A DNA stretch of 37,268 nucleotides from NCBI GenBank assembly GCA_003231955.1, contig QIKL01000020.1, forward strand, positions 1 through 37,268. The letters run 5' to 3'. Source of the DNA: Candidatus Uhrbacteria bacterium. GTDB taxonomy: Bacteria; Patescibacteriota; Patescibacteriia; 2-12-FULL-60-25. This document shows, piece by piece, positions 8,393 through 16,877 of the stretch (within the stretch, counting starts at the first letter, position 1; each line of letters begins with the position of its first letter). The notes below the pieces were generated by a model that saw only the letters and a program-made list of their open reading frames with translations, ran no database searches and had not been told where the DNA came from. The position numbers and the translations under genes were made by a program.

Positions 8393-10399
8393 TCATTTTT
8401 TTGTGAAGACCCACGTCCCAACCCAGTCATCTGCTGGTGGAGTCAAACGGAAATGTTCTGCGCGCACCTTGAGGTTTTTCGTTGGTCCATCATTCGGTGT
8501 TGTTGTGAGGATCACATCACATTTAGTTATGGCACCCTCAAAATCACGGGCGAAATACGCATCAAGTGCGGTCTCAAAATCCTTAACGAGTTTTCGTTCT
8601 GCTAAAGATACCCGCTCAATAGAAGCAACGACTTCATAAATCATGACCTGTTCCTTTTTACCTTTAACCGCGACTTTATCGAGACGCCGACAGAAGATCT
8701 TTGATGCAATTTCTTTTGCTGTCGAACCTGAAATAATAATCCCGACACCATACTCTTTCGTCAGACCTTCAAGCCGCGAACCAAGATTCACATTATCGCC
8801 GATAACAGTGTAATCAAACCGCACTGTCCCGCCCACGTTACCCACGACCATGTCGCCAGAATTTACGCCGATCCCGATGTGAAGCTCAATATCTCCGAAG
8901 GCTTTTGTGCGATTCATCTCCACGAGCGCATCCCGCATATCGAGTGCCGTCCGAACCGCGCGTTCTGCGTGGTCTGGTTGATCAAACGGCGCATTCCAAA
9001 ATGCCATAACCGCATCACCGATGTATTTATCAAGTACGCCTTGGTGCTGAAATACGATATCAGTCATACGCGTGAGGTACATATTCAGAACTTCGACGAG
9101 GCGTTCCGACGGCAATCCTTCAGAAATAGTCGTGAACCCACGAATGTCGGAAAAAAGTACGGACATCCGCTTACGTTCACCTCCAAGCTTAAGCTGGGAC
9201 GGATTTTTGATGATAGAATTAACAACTGACTCAGAGACATATCGTGAAAAGGCACTCTTAAGTTCGCGACGATCACGATCCGACTGAACACGCTGTTGGA
9301 GTGTCACAGCGGCGTATCCAAAAACAAGCGTAAACGTCGGCCAGACGATATCCACGATAAAACCCCGATCAAAAGCCATAAAAGCTCCGATAAGTACCGC
9401 AATCCAAACAACGAGAAGTACTGGGATACTCCATCGTGCGCGGATAAATGGAACAATTAATCCGACGAGGACACCAAGAAGCAATATAAATAATCCCATG
9501 AAGACGAATGGGACTGGACGAAGCCAATGTTCGCCTGCGATGGTATCAAAGATTGATGCATGAATCTCCGCACCTGGCATGAGCACGCCGTTTGATGTCG
9601 GTACGAGCAACGAATCATGAAGATCTGGCGCCGTGGATCCTACAAAAACGATTCCATTTTTGATCACGGAAAGATCTGCCGTACCGCGTAAAACGGCGGC
9701 TGCCGAAATTGTACGGAACGTATGAAATGGAGGACCGTCGAAATTCACCATCATACGATGGTCATGATCAACTGGCGCAGCGGAGAGCTGTGCGGATAGA
9801 CCGGCAAATTTCGCTACCTGCACGGCGAACGCATCAATCGAACCACCGTCTGGTGCACGAACTAAAAGTGGAATCCGCCGCATAATACCGTCGGCGTCAG
9901 GTGGCGTATTGCTATGTCCAGCCGCAGCAGCCGCAGAAGCTATTTCTGGGATCGACGCGAGAACACTCCCTGGAGCATATCGCAGTCCGCTCGACGTAAA
10001 CTCCAGTTTGAGTTCAACAGGCAAAACCACACGACCAGATGCGCGAAGCGCATCTGCTAATGCCGTATCATCCGCAGGATCCGATGAGTCAGGAAAATTA
10101 ACGTCATAAGCGATCACTTTTGCCCCCGCATCTGTAAGTTTATTTATAAGCTCCGCATGGATCTTTCGCGGCCATGGCCATCGACCGATCGTCGCAATTG
10201 ACGCATCATTAATTGCAACGATCGTAATATGCGAATCTGGAATACGGTGTATAAATAAACGATCCGTCGCGCGATGACTCCAACTTTGAAGAATACCAAA
10301 ACTAAATCCTGCCGCACAGATCAAACCAATCATCAATCCTACGAGGATTGGCTGAAAAAAACGCCTCTTTCGACTAAATACTTTCGGCATACCTCTCAT
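8393..10399 (-). CDS. CHASE2-domain class III adenylate cyclase
   Basis: The 668-residue protein has a membrane segment (16-37), an extracytoplasmic CHASE2 sensor domain (about 40-290), three further membrane helices (about 295-318, 322-343, 348-368) and a cytoplasmic class III cyclase domain (about 405-595). Catalytic residues are present: metal-binding Asp418 (FSDIRG) and Asp462 (KYIGD), base-contacting Lys458 and Asp535 (VIGDNVN), and transition-state Asn538 and Arg542. Lys plus Asp favour ATP over GTP, so it should make cAMP in response to an outside signal. The C-terminus (600-668) may be a TPR-like helical tail. Its ATG overlaps the FecR gene stop by 4 bp (ATGA). No cAMP receptor is seen in the window. 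Confidence 0.95.
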   Translation of the reverse strand: MRGMPKVFSRKRRFFQPILVGLMIGLICAAGFSFGILQSWSHRATDRLFIHRIPDSHITIVAINDASIATIGRWPWPRKIHAELINKLTDAGAKVIAYDVNFPDSSDPADDTALADALRASGRVVLPVELKLEFTSSGLRYAPGSVLASIPEIASAAAAAGHSNTPPDADGIMRRIPLLVRAPDGGSIDAFAVQVAKFAGLSAQLSAAPVDHDHRMMVNFDGPPFHTFRTISAAAVLRGTADLSVIKNGIVFVGSTAPDLHDSLLVPTSNGVLMPGAEIHASIFDTIAGEHWLRPVPFVFMGLFILLLGVLVGLIVPFIRARWSIPVLLVVWIAVLIGAFMAFDRGFIVDIVWPTFTLVFGYAAVTLQQRVQSDRDRRELKSAFSRYVSESVVNSIIKNPSQLKLGGERKRMSVLFSDIRGFTTISEGLPSERLVEVLNMYLTRMTDIVFQHQGVLDKYIGDAVMAFWNAPFDQPDHAERAVRTALDMRDALVEMNRTKAFGDIELHIGIGVNSGDMVVGNVGGTVRFDYTVIGDNVNLGSRLEGLTKEYGVGIIISGSTAKEIASKIFCRRLDKVAVKGKKEQVMIYEVVASIERVSLAERKLVKDFETALDAYFARDFEGAITKCDVILTTTPNDGPTKNLKVRAEHFRLTPPADDWVGTWVFTKK

Positions 10400-12378
10400 C
10401 CAGCCGTGACTTGCATATCAATCCCTCCTTTTGCCGAACCGGCCTGATCTGTATAAGAAGCAGTTATTGTAACCATTCCCGCAGCATTCCCGGCATGAAA
10501 AAGATTTCCAGACATAGAGCCAATACTCGGATTGGATGTGACAAACTGCGCCATTTGCGTCACATCTTTCGTAGACCCGTCGGAATAATATGCCGTTGCT
10601 CTTAAAAGAACACGCGTTCCAGATACAAGACTCGTTACACCTTGTGAAACAACCTTAATCCGCGTCAGTGTCACAGGTGCCGCATTGATCCGCACACTGC
10701 GCGTAGCGTTTAGGGTTGTATCGCCATCGTGATACATCGCTGTAATCGTCACATTCCCTTCCGCCGTGGCACTATATATGGGACCGTTCAGAGAACCGAG
10801 CGCACTAGATAAAGAAAAGATTGAGCGCGCTGTTACATCATGCGTCGAACCGTCCGACGAGGTACCAATAACAGATAGCCGCACAGTATCTCCGACTGTC
10901 GATGGATTTGGTTGAACTGTAAAATTCAATTGCGTAAATCTCGGAGTAGCTGGCGTGCTCGTCGCAATAATCACATCAGTGGATGTCGTTGCTGTTATCT
11001 TCGGCACGATGATCTGACTAGTCGGCGGTACAATCGCCGTAGCAAGGCGGATCCGCAAACTAACTTCACGAATCTTGAGCCCACTCAATTTTCCGCGAAG
11101 AGCTCTCAACCGGCTAATTGGAACCGTATCAGGAAAATGATCAATAGTACGCTCCACATTTTGCAAACCTTGACGTGCTGCATCAAGTGAGGCCTTTGCA
11201 TGATCAAGTGACGACATGTCGATTAGGATCCCCGCCTCATCCAGCCATGTCTCAATATTCAAAAGATGTGCATAAGCCGTATCGATCCGGTCCGTCCCAG
11301 CAAGTGTGACATTCAGATCTTCCATGATCTGCTTCATATGATATGCCGGCGAGGCAAATTCCACGCCTCTCATGAGAAACAGAATATCACCAAGTGATAT
11401 CTTTAATTTTGCACGATAAGCGGCCCCATTTGTACCCGCAATATGTGCCGCAATATCATTCTGCACTGCACTCAATGTTTGAAACGCGACACTGTATTTT
11501 CCACTCTCAATCTGACGCTCAATGGCATACAATCGACGGGCCGTATAACGAGCGTACAACTCCGGCGCATGTGAAGGATCAAGCATGATGTGCAAACGCT
11601 CCGAATTATGCGCAAGCACATCCGTAAAACTCCCAGGCCGCGCACCACCCATTGCATTCATTTGTGCAATCAGACTTTGTGTTATTGAATGGACAAACAA
11701 TTTATCGCCAGCCGTATTTTTTATGAACCACTCACTCTGCTTTACATTATCGCTCAAAGGCTGGGAAGCAATCACCTTGCCTTTGGCATTAAATGTAGCC
11801 AAGAATCCTTCTGAGACAACAAATGCAGAATCCAAATTCGGCGCGGAGCTCCCAATTTCACCTCCCGAAGCCTGAACAGCTGCATCCGAAACCCAAAGTG
11901 TTGTTCCAGCCGATGTGGTTTGAAGATTGAATGTTGTCCCACGAACGGTAGCAACGACCGTGTTTGTATGCACAACAAACGATTCGTTGAGATCAAGCAA
12001 GCGCAATACACGACTCCATACCCGTCCAGAAACGAGCCGGAGATTTACAACAAACGGAGTACTCCGAACCATATCTGCGCGTTCAATGTGAATTTCTGTC
12101 TTTGATGCGAGCCGACTTTCTCCATGTCCATCAAATTCAATTGTTGCCTCCGCGTGTACGCCCGTTCGGACTGTATCTCCTGGAGATAACTTCTCATCAT
12201 CCGAAGCCTGTTGCCACGCATCAGATCCTGCATGCTGGATATCGACCTGTCCGGCGACTGCTTTCAGTTGGATAAAAGCCTCTGAAGGCGGAGGAAGCGA
12301 ACCGAGCGACCAAAACCAGAACCCAGTGCCCGCGAGGAGCACAATCAAACCAATCAGAGAGACGACCCATCTTCGCAT
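10396..12378 (-). CDS. Membrane-anchored FecR-domain protein with two C-terminal Ig-like (BIG2-type) domains
   Basis: From ATG 12378 the product is 660 residues. It starts with a basic N-terminus and one hydrophobic anchor (MRRWVVSLIGLIVLLAG), then an extracytoplasmic FecR domain at about residues 40-140 (VAGQVDIQHAG, LSPGDTVRTG, VVATVRGTTFNL). A helical middle part spans about 240-440. Two Ig-like domains follow (about 470-565 and 570-660), each with the SDGSTHDVT or SDGSTKDVT motif of bacterial Ig-like group 2. In-frame ATG 12417 would add 13 residues but lies within the divergent rnpB promoter region. A possible -10 (TATGCT, 12397-12392) sits between the two ATGs, so 12378 is preferred. 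It is translationally coupled to the cyclase, which suggests a joint sensing unit; iron signalling as in classical FecR is not implied. Confidence 0.88.
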   Translation of the reverse strand: MRRWVVSLIGLIVLLAGTGFWFWSLGSLPPPSEAFIQLKAVAGQVDIQHAGSDAWQQASDDEKLSPGDTVRTGVHAEATIEFDGHGESRLASKTEIHIERADMVRSTPFVVNLRLVSGRVWSRVLRLLDLNESFVVHTNTVVATVRGTTFNLQTTSAGTTLWVSDAAVQASGGEIGSSAPNLDSAFVVSEGFLATFNAKGKVIASQPLSDNVKQSEWFIKNTAGDKLFVHSITQSLIAQMNAMGGARPGSFTDVLAHNSERLHIMLDPSHAPELYARYTARRLYAIERQIESGKYSVAFQTLSAVQNDIAAHIAGTNGAAYRAKLKISLGDILFLMRGVEFASPAYHMKQIMEDLNVTLAGTDRIDTAYAHLLNIETWLDEAGILIDMSSLDHAKASLDAARQGLQNVERTIDHFPDTVPISRLRALRGKLSGLKIREVSLRIRLATAIVPPTSQIIVPKITATTSTDVIIATSTPATPRFTQLNFTVQPNPSTVGDTVRLSVIGTSSDGSTHDVTARSIFSLSSALGSLNGPIYSATAEGNVTITAMYHDGDTTLNATRSVRINAAPVTLTRIKVVSQGVTSLVSGTRVLLRATAYYSDGSTKDVTQMAQFVTSNPSIGSMSGNLFHAGNAAGMVTITASYTDQAGSAKGGIDMQVTAG

Positions 12379-12410
12379 AATTCTTATAAGAGCATACCAT
12401 GCAAAACTCG

Positions 12411-12439
12411 TTGACAAAAGCTAAAAAATCAGCTATATT
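12411..12439 (+). promoter_or_regulatory. Promoter of the RNase P RNA gene
   Basis: TTGACA (12411-12416), a 17-bp spacer and TATATT (12434-12439) precede the first base of the P1 helix by 7 bp. The same -35/-10 pair recurs before the secreted protein gene at 16878. Confidence 0.85.
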
Positions 12440-12445
12440 TAGCGA

Positions 12446-12898
12446 GCTCGGGTCGGCTAGATGGCTACTCGACCTTGTAAAAGATCGGGAGGAAAGTCCG
12501 AACACCTATCCCGATGCGAATCGGGATATCGTGAGAGCCGTTAACGACGGCCGGGATATAGCGAGGTAAACGAAAGGACACGTGCCAGACGTTTCCACGT
12601 AAACCCAGGGAAAGTGCCACAGAGACTACTCTATCTTCTGTCGCATAAGCTGCAGAGGACAAAGGTGAAAAGTGAGACGATGTGGATTTGCATCTGTGAA
12701 CCTGCTACGCCTCTCCGTCGATGGTGACATCGACGCGCGGCAAACCCTCTCTGGTGCAAGAGCAAGAATCGGTGCGGTAACGCACTGATACTGGTAGCTC
12801 GCTCGAGCCGCGCAGCAATGCACGGCCCAGATAGATTGCCATCACCCCGGTACAATTGTGTCGGGGGACAAAATTCGGCTTATCGGCCGATCCGAGTA
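12446..12898 (+). ncRNA. rnpB: RNase P RNA (bacterial class A)
   Basis: This is the catalytic RNA that removes 5' leaders from tRNA precursors. The conserved region GAGGAAAGTCCG is at 12489-12500, and the 3' conserved ACAAAATTCGGCTTA is at 12868-12882. The P1 helix pairs CTCGGGTCGGC (12447-12457) with GCCGATCCGAG (12886-12896), which fixes both ends. The conserved AGATAGATTGCC at 12829-12840 is also seen. Length is about 450 nt, somewhat larger than the E. coli RNA, with extra hairpins in the middle (about 12630-12760). It is divergent from the FecR gene. Confidence 0.95.
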
Positions 12899-12899
12899 T

Positions 12900-12930
12900 C
12901 AAAACGCTCCGCGGAATGCGGAGTGTTTTG
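12900..12930 (+). terminator. Hairpin terminator after rnpB
   Basis: CAAAACGCTCCGC (12900-12912), loop GGAAT, GCGGAGTGTTTTG (12918-12930) form a 13-bp stem with one G-T pair. The following T-tract is short (four T, inside the stem). An extended -10-like TGGTATACT follows at 12932-12940 and may serve the next gene. Confidence 0.7.
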
Positions 12931-12956
12931 ATGGTATACTACTATCATCGACTTCC

Positions 12957-14390
12957 ATGCGTGTCCGCCGTCTTGATCTCACCTTTACTGCACTCCAGCT
13001 TCCACTGGACATTTTGGCGCTGTATGTAGCCGCGATCTCCGCCTATTTTCTCCGCTTCAGTGGTCTCCTCGCCAACATTCTTCCAATCCTCCAAAATGTA
13101 CCCTTCACGGAATATCTTTCGACTACGACAGCCTTTGTTGCCGTTTGGATCGTATTTTTCGCGCTTTTGGGTTTGTACAGGACTCGACCACGGCGCGCAT
13201 GGGACGAACTCGGACGCATTATCATTGCCTGTGGCGCTGGTACGCTTACTGTTATCGCCACAGTCTTTTTCCGACGCGAAATTGCAACGTCCCGATTTAT
13301 TGTCCTTGCAGTCCTAGGACTCTCAATCCTTTATGTCTGGATTTTCCGCCTTTTTCTGCGCGTAATGCGCCATTCCCTTTTACAAGCACGAATCGGTCAC
13401 CGTCTGACAGTCGTCATTGGATCTGGCCCCGCGGCCGACCGGATCGTTGCAACATACAAAGAAAAACCCATCCTTGGAGTTACGATTATTCACCATTTTA
13501 AAACTTGGAATACCGACGTACGAAAAACAATCAAACGTTTTTTAGACAAAGACCAACTCGATGGGATCCTGCTTGCAGATCCAAATTTGGACAAAGAACA
13601 CTCCCTTGAGCTTATCGCGTTTGCCGAAAAATCACATCTAACCTTTACTTATCTCGCGGATCTCTTTGCTGCAACATTCACAAATGTCTCGGTTACGACT
13701 GAAACAGGTGTACCAGTCATTGAAGTACGCCACACGCCGCTTGATGGATGGGGGCGCATTACGAAACGAACATTTGATATTGTGGGTGCACTTTTTTTTC
13801 TTATAATAACGAGTCCGATTATTCTTCTCTCTGCGTTTCTACTTAGTATCGAGGACAGCCTCCCCGTGATCTTTCAAAATGAGCGCGTCGGAGAGCGTGG
13901 CCGTATCTTCAAGCTATACAAACTGCGGACTATGTGGCGGAAATACTCAATCGGACCGCAGTTTGACAGGATGAGCAAAAAGAATCTTGAATTGGAAAAA
14001 GAACTCATCCGAAAAAAAAGTATTAAACAAGGCCCGGTCTACAAAATCGCCGAAGATCCACGCGTGACGCCTATCGGTCGATTCCTTCGACGTTGGTCCC
14101 TCGACGAACTTCCCCAATTCTGGAATGTACTTAATGGAGACATGTCACTTGTGGGACCGCGTCCGCATCAACCGCGTGAAGTCGCACACTACCCTCCGCA
14201 ACACCGCCGCGTGCTCGCAATCCGACCAGGAATCACAGGCCTCGCACAGATCTCTGGACGCAGCGACCTAACTTTTGAAGAAGAGATCAGCCTTGATATG
14301 TGGTACATCGAAAATTGGTCCATCACTCTCGACGTCTATATCCTCCTAAAAACCCCATTCGCTGTCCTTTACCGCAAGGGCGCATATTAG
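12957..14390 (+). CDS. Polyprenyl-phosphate sugar-1-phosphate transferase (exopolysaccharide/O-antigen initiation)
   Basis: The 477-residue enzyme belongs to the WbaP/WcaJ-type polyisoprenyl-phosphate hexose-1-phosphate transferases. These start a lipid-linked glycan by moving a sugar phosphate from a nucleotide sugar to undecaprenyl phosphate. Four N-terminal membrane helices lie in about 12-140, a CoA/NAD-binding-like middle domain starts at VVIGSGPAADR (152-162), and the bacterial sugar transferase domain starts at KRTFDIVGALFF (270-281). Catalytic-domain motifs are FKLYKLRTM (318-326), DELPQFWNVLNGDMSLVGPRP (383-403, family core) and RPGITGLAQISGRS (423-436). ATG 12957 is preferred because an upstream in-frame ATG (12858) lies inside rnpB. 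It begins a three-gene glycan operon. Confidence 0.93.
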   Translation: MRVRRLDLTFTALQLPLDILALYVAAISAYFLRFSGLLANILPILQNVPFTEYLSTTTAFVAVWIVFFALLGLYRTRPRRAWDELGRIIIACGAGTLTVIATVFFRREIATSRFIVLAVLGLSILYVWIFRLFLRVMRHSLLQARIGHRLTVVIGSGPAADRIVATYKEKPILGVTIIHHFKTWNTDVRKTIKRFLDKDQLDGILLADPNLDKEHSLELIAFAEKSHLTFTYLADLFAATFTNVSVTTETGVPVIEVRHTPLDGWGRITKRTFDIVGALFFLIITSPIILLSAFLLSIEDSLPVIFQNERVGERGRIFKLYKLRTMWRKYSIGPQFDRMSKKNLELEKELIRKKSIKQGPVYKIAEDPRVTPIGRFLRRWSLDELPQFWNVLNGDMSLVGPRPHQPREVAHYPPQHRRVLAIRPGITGLAQISGRSDLTFEEEISLDMWYIENWSITLDVYILLKTPFAVLYRKGAY

Positions 14391-14433
14391 CCTTGACTTT
14401 TCCCCCGACAGATCCATGCGACGTGCGTAAAAT

Positions 14434-15597
14434 GTGCGGCATATGGAGGAAGCCTCACAACAAGAGCAAATCTTAAAAACGCACCCGACGAGGCGAGAAC
14501 TTTGCTCGCTCAAAGTCGCACTCGTTCACGATTATCTTGTACAGGATGGCGGCGCAGAACGTGTCCTTTCCGCACTCCAAGAAATATTCCCAGACGCACC
14601 GACGTTTGTCCTTCTCTATCATAAAAGCCATGCACAAGCGAAAGGTCGAACCGTAATCCCTTCGTTCCTTCAACGTTGGCCGCTGGCACTCCGCAAATAC
14701 CAATGGTACATGCCTCTTATGCCCACAGCTGTGGAATCCATCAATCTAACAGGCTTTGATCTCGTAATATCAACAACCAGTCTTTTTGCAAAAGGTGTCA
14801 TTGCGCCAGCTGATGCTGTACACGTCTGCTATTGCCATACACCAACACGCTTTCTTTGGCAGGAACGATTCGGATATCTGAGCAACCTACCATATGCGCG
14901 TATATTCCATGTCTTTGCGCCATTCTGGTTCCACGAACTACGCTTATGGGACCAGCTTGCGGCCGGACGGCCGGACTATATGGTAACGAACAGTCAAACG
15001 AGCCGGGAACGAATCATGCGTTGCTACCGTCGTGAAGCATCTGTTATCCCTCCACCTGTAGATACGGATAAAATCCAACTCACAACTAATTTAGGGACAT
15101 ATTGGCTCGCTGGCGGTCGCCTCGTTAAATATAAACGATTTGAACTCGTCATTCGAGCATTCAACGATCTCAACCTTCCGTTAAAAATCTTCGGTACTGG
15201 GCCAGAAGAACGAAAACTTCGCCGCCTCGCGAATAAAAATATCAATTTTCTTGGCTATGTTCCCGAGGGTGAAAAAGTTCAACTATACCAAAGTGCTATC
15301 GGTTTTCTCGCTCCACAGATTGAGGACTTCGGGATCACATCCGTTGAAGCCATGAGTGCAGGGAAACCTATCATTACTTGCCGCAAAGGCGGAGGTGCAG
15401 AAACTGTGATTGATGGAGTCATCGGACGTCACGTCGATGTTCAGCACTGGGAGGATCTGCGAGACGCTGTCTTGCGTTTTGATGCGTCACACTTTAATCC
15501 TGCAACGATCCGTGCGCACGCTGAACAATATTCGCGGGAACGATTTCAATCTAGCATCCGAAAATTTCTTCAGCGAACGATTGATGAAAAAGCATGA
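14434..15597 (+). CDS. GT4-family glycosyltransferase
   Basis: The 387-residue product (GTG at 14434; ATG 14443 is an equally good start) is a GT-B retaining glycosyltransferase of family 4. The N-terminal domain opens with KVALVHDYLVQDGGAERVL, the common start of this group. The C-terminal nucleotide-sugar domain has GGRLVKYKRFELVIRAF, GTGPEERKLRRL and the E-x7-E type motif EDFGITSVEAMSAGKPII. It should add a sugar to the lipid-linked glycan begun by the upstream transferase; donor and acceptor are unknown. The N-terminus (residues 1-25) is polar and variable. It overlaps the next gene by 4 bp (ATGA). Confidence 0.92.
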   Translation: MRHMEEASQQEQILKTHPTRRELCSLKVALVHDYLVQDGGAERVLSALQEIFPDAPTFVLLYHKSHAQAKGRTVIPSFLQRWPLALRKYQWYMPLMPTAVESINLTGFDLVISTTSLFAKGVIAPADAVHVCYCHTPTRFLWQERFGYLSNLPYARIFHVFAPFWFHELRLWDQLAAGRPDYMVTNSQTSRERIMRCYRREASVIPPPVDTDKIQLTTNLGTYWLAGGRLVKYKRFELVIRAFNDLNLPLKIFGTGPEERKLRRLANKNINFLGYVPEGEKVQLYQSAIGFLAPQIEDFGITSVEAMSAGKPIITCRKGGGAETVIDGVIGRHVDVQHWEDLRDAVLRFDASHFNPATIRAHAEQYSRERFQSSIRKFLQRTIDEKA

Positions 15598-16649
15598 GAA
15601 TCTTTATCGACGCACGTTCGTTTATTGACACGCAAAGAGGGGGCGTGAGTCGTGTCGCAACTAAAATCTCTACAGCATATGCAAAAGCATATCCTAATGA
15701 CGAAATCATCTGCGCAACAACGGGGATAAAAAAACCAAAGCTCCCCAACTGTCTCGCTTCACAACCCAACGTCAATCATATTCATCTCAAAATCGCAAAT
15801 AAACTCTGGAGCGCCGGATGTATGTCTGGCATTGCATCCCTCCCCCGCTCCGTTGCGCGCATAAGTAAAAAAATAGATGTCTTTTTTTTCCCAAACATCG
15901 GATTTATCGGTGCCACCTCAAAAATGCCTACGATATTACTACTGCACGATCTTTCATTTTTGATTGAACCACACTGGTTCACGCGTAAACAACGCCTATG
16001 GCATCATGCTATTTATACACGACATCTCATCACAACGGCAAAACAGCTACTCTCCGTCAGTGAAACAACAAAACGTGACGCTATCCGTATCTTAGGCATC
16101 CCCGAAGATCGTATCACTGTCATTCCGATTGGTCCGACATTGACAGACACAAGTAACATTCGCCTAGATCCGCATAACAAAAGGAGCATGGCGCATCCTT
16201 TTACAAAAAAATATATCCTTGCTCTCGGTGAAAACAATCCACGCAAAAATATTGCGATAGCCAAAGCCGCAGTCAACGCACTCCGCGCAGATACACACTA
16301 CGCAGATATCAAACTTATTATCCCGACGGGTAAACCGACGGATGATCAGCTAGCGTCTCTATATAAAAATGCCGCCGTATTTCTCTATCCATCATGGTAC
16401 GAAGGCTATGGATTACCGCTTCATGAAGCTGCTAGTTTTGGTACGCCGTGTGTCGCATCGACATCTGGTGCACTTCCTGAAACTGCGCCTATGGGAACGT
16501 TCTTCGCAGACCCCGCAAAACCTCATCACTGGGTCGAAGCGTTAAAACTTGCACTTACCAAGCCACGAACGCCCGTAGCTCCAGATCTAGACGGCTGGCG
16601 AAAAGCAGCAACGACACTTCATCATGCTATCTCAACGATCAAAACTTAA
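15594..16649 (+). CDS. GT4-family glycosyltransferase (second)
   Basis: The 351-residue product starts MRIFIDARSFIDTQRGGVSR, a typical start of family 4 glycosyltransferases of the mannosyltransferase-like group. The C-terminal half carries KYILALGENNPRKN and the E-x7-E type stretch YEGYGLPLHEAASFGTPCV, followed by SGALPETAP. It is the third gene of the glycan operon, joined to the preceding gene by an ATGA overlap. The two glycosyltransferases are clearly different in sequence, so they probably add different sugars. Specificity cannot be read from the sequence. Confidence 0.92.
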   Translation: MRIFIDARSFIDTQRGGVSRVATKISTAYAKAYPNDEIICATTGIKKPKLPNCLASQPNVNHIHLKIANKLWSAGCMSGIASLPRSVARISKKIDVFFFPNIGFIGATSKMPTILLLHDLSFLIEPHWFTRKQRLWHHAIYTRHLITTAKQLLSVSETTKRDAIRILGIPEDRITVIPIGPTLTDTSNIRLDPHNKRSMAHPFTKKYILALGENNPRKNIAIAKAAVNALRADTHYADIKLIIPTGKPTDDQLASLYKNAAVFLYPSWYEGYGLPLHEAASFGTPCVASTSGALPETAPMGTFFADPAKPHHWVEALKLALTKPRTPVAPDLDGWRKAATTLHHAISTIKT

Positions 16650-16692
16650 ATTAAACTTACATTGCTCTATGCTTTTTTAACGATTGACAGAC

Positions 16693-16732
16693 CGGCTTAA
16701 AAGGCAAAGCCGACAGTAGCATTATTTTTTTT
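16693..16732 (+). terminator. Weak terminator-like hairpin after the glycan operon
   Basis: CGGCTT (16693-16698) pairs with AAGCCG (16707-16712); a T-rich tract (TTATTTTTTTT) begins 11 bp later. The distance to the T-tract is longer than usual. Confidence 0.45.
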
Positions 16733-16775
16733 AGAAATATCAGAAATCTAGCGTTCTCGAAGAGAGACGGCGCCG

Positions 16776-16804
16776 TTGACAAAAAACTCATTTTTTGCTA
16801 TATT
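16776..16804 (+). promoter_or_regulatory. Strong promoter of the secreted propeller/Ig protein
   Basis: TTGACA (16776-16781), a 17-bp spacer and TATATT (16799-16804) match the rnpB promoter in both boxes and spacing. The leader to the ATG is about 67 nt, A-rich and without a Shine-Dalgarno sequence. Confidence 0.8.
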
Positions 16805-16877
16805 GCGACATTCGTACCTCATAAATATTTTCACGCAAACAATACTTAAATAAACCGTTAACATAGCAAAATACAAT

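Noticed and set aside
12858-12956. Longer N-terminus for the sugar transferase from ATG 12858
   Set aside because: It would overlap the 3' part of rnpB and its terminator; the family-like start is at 12957.
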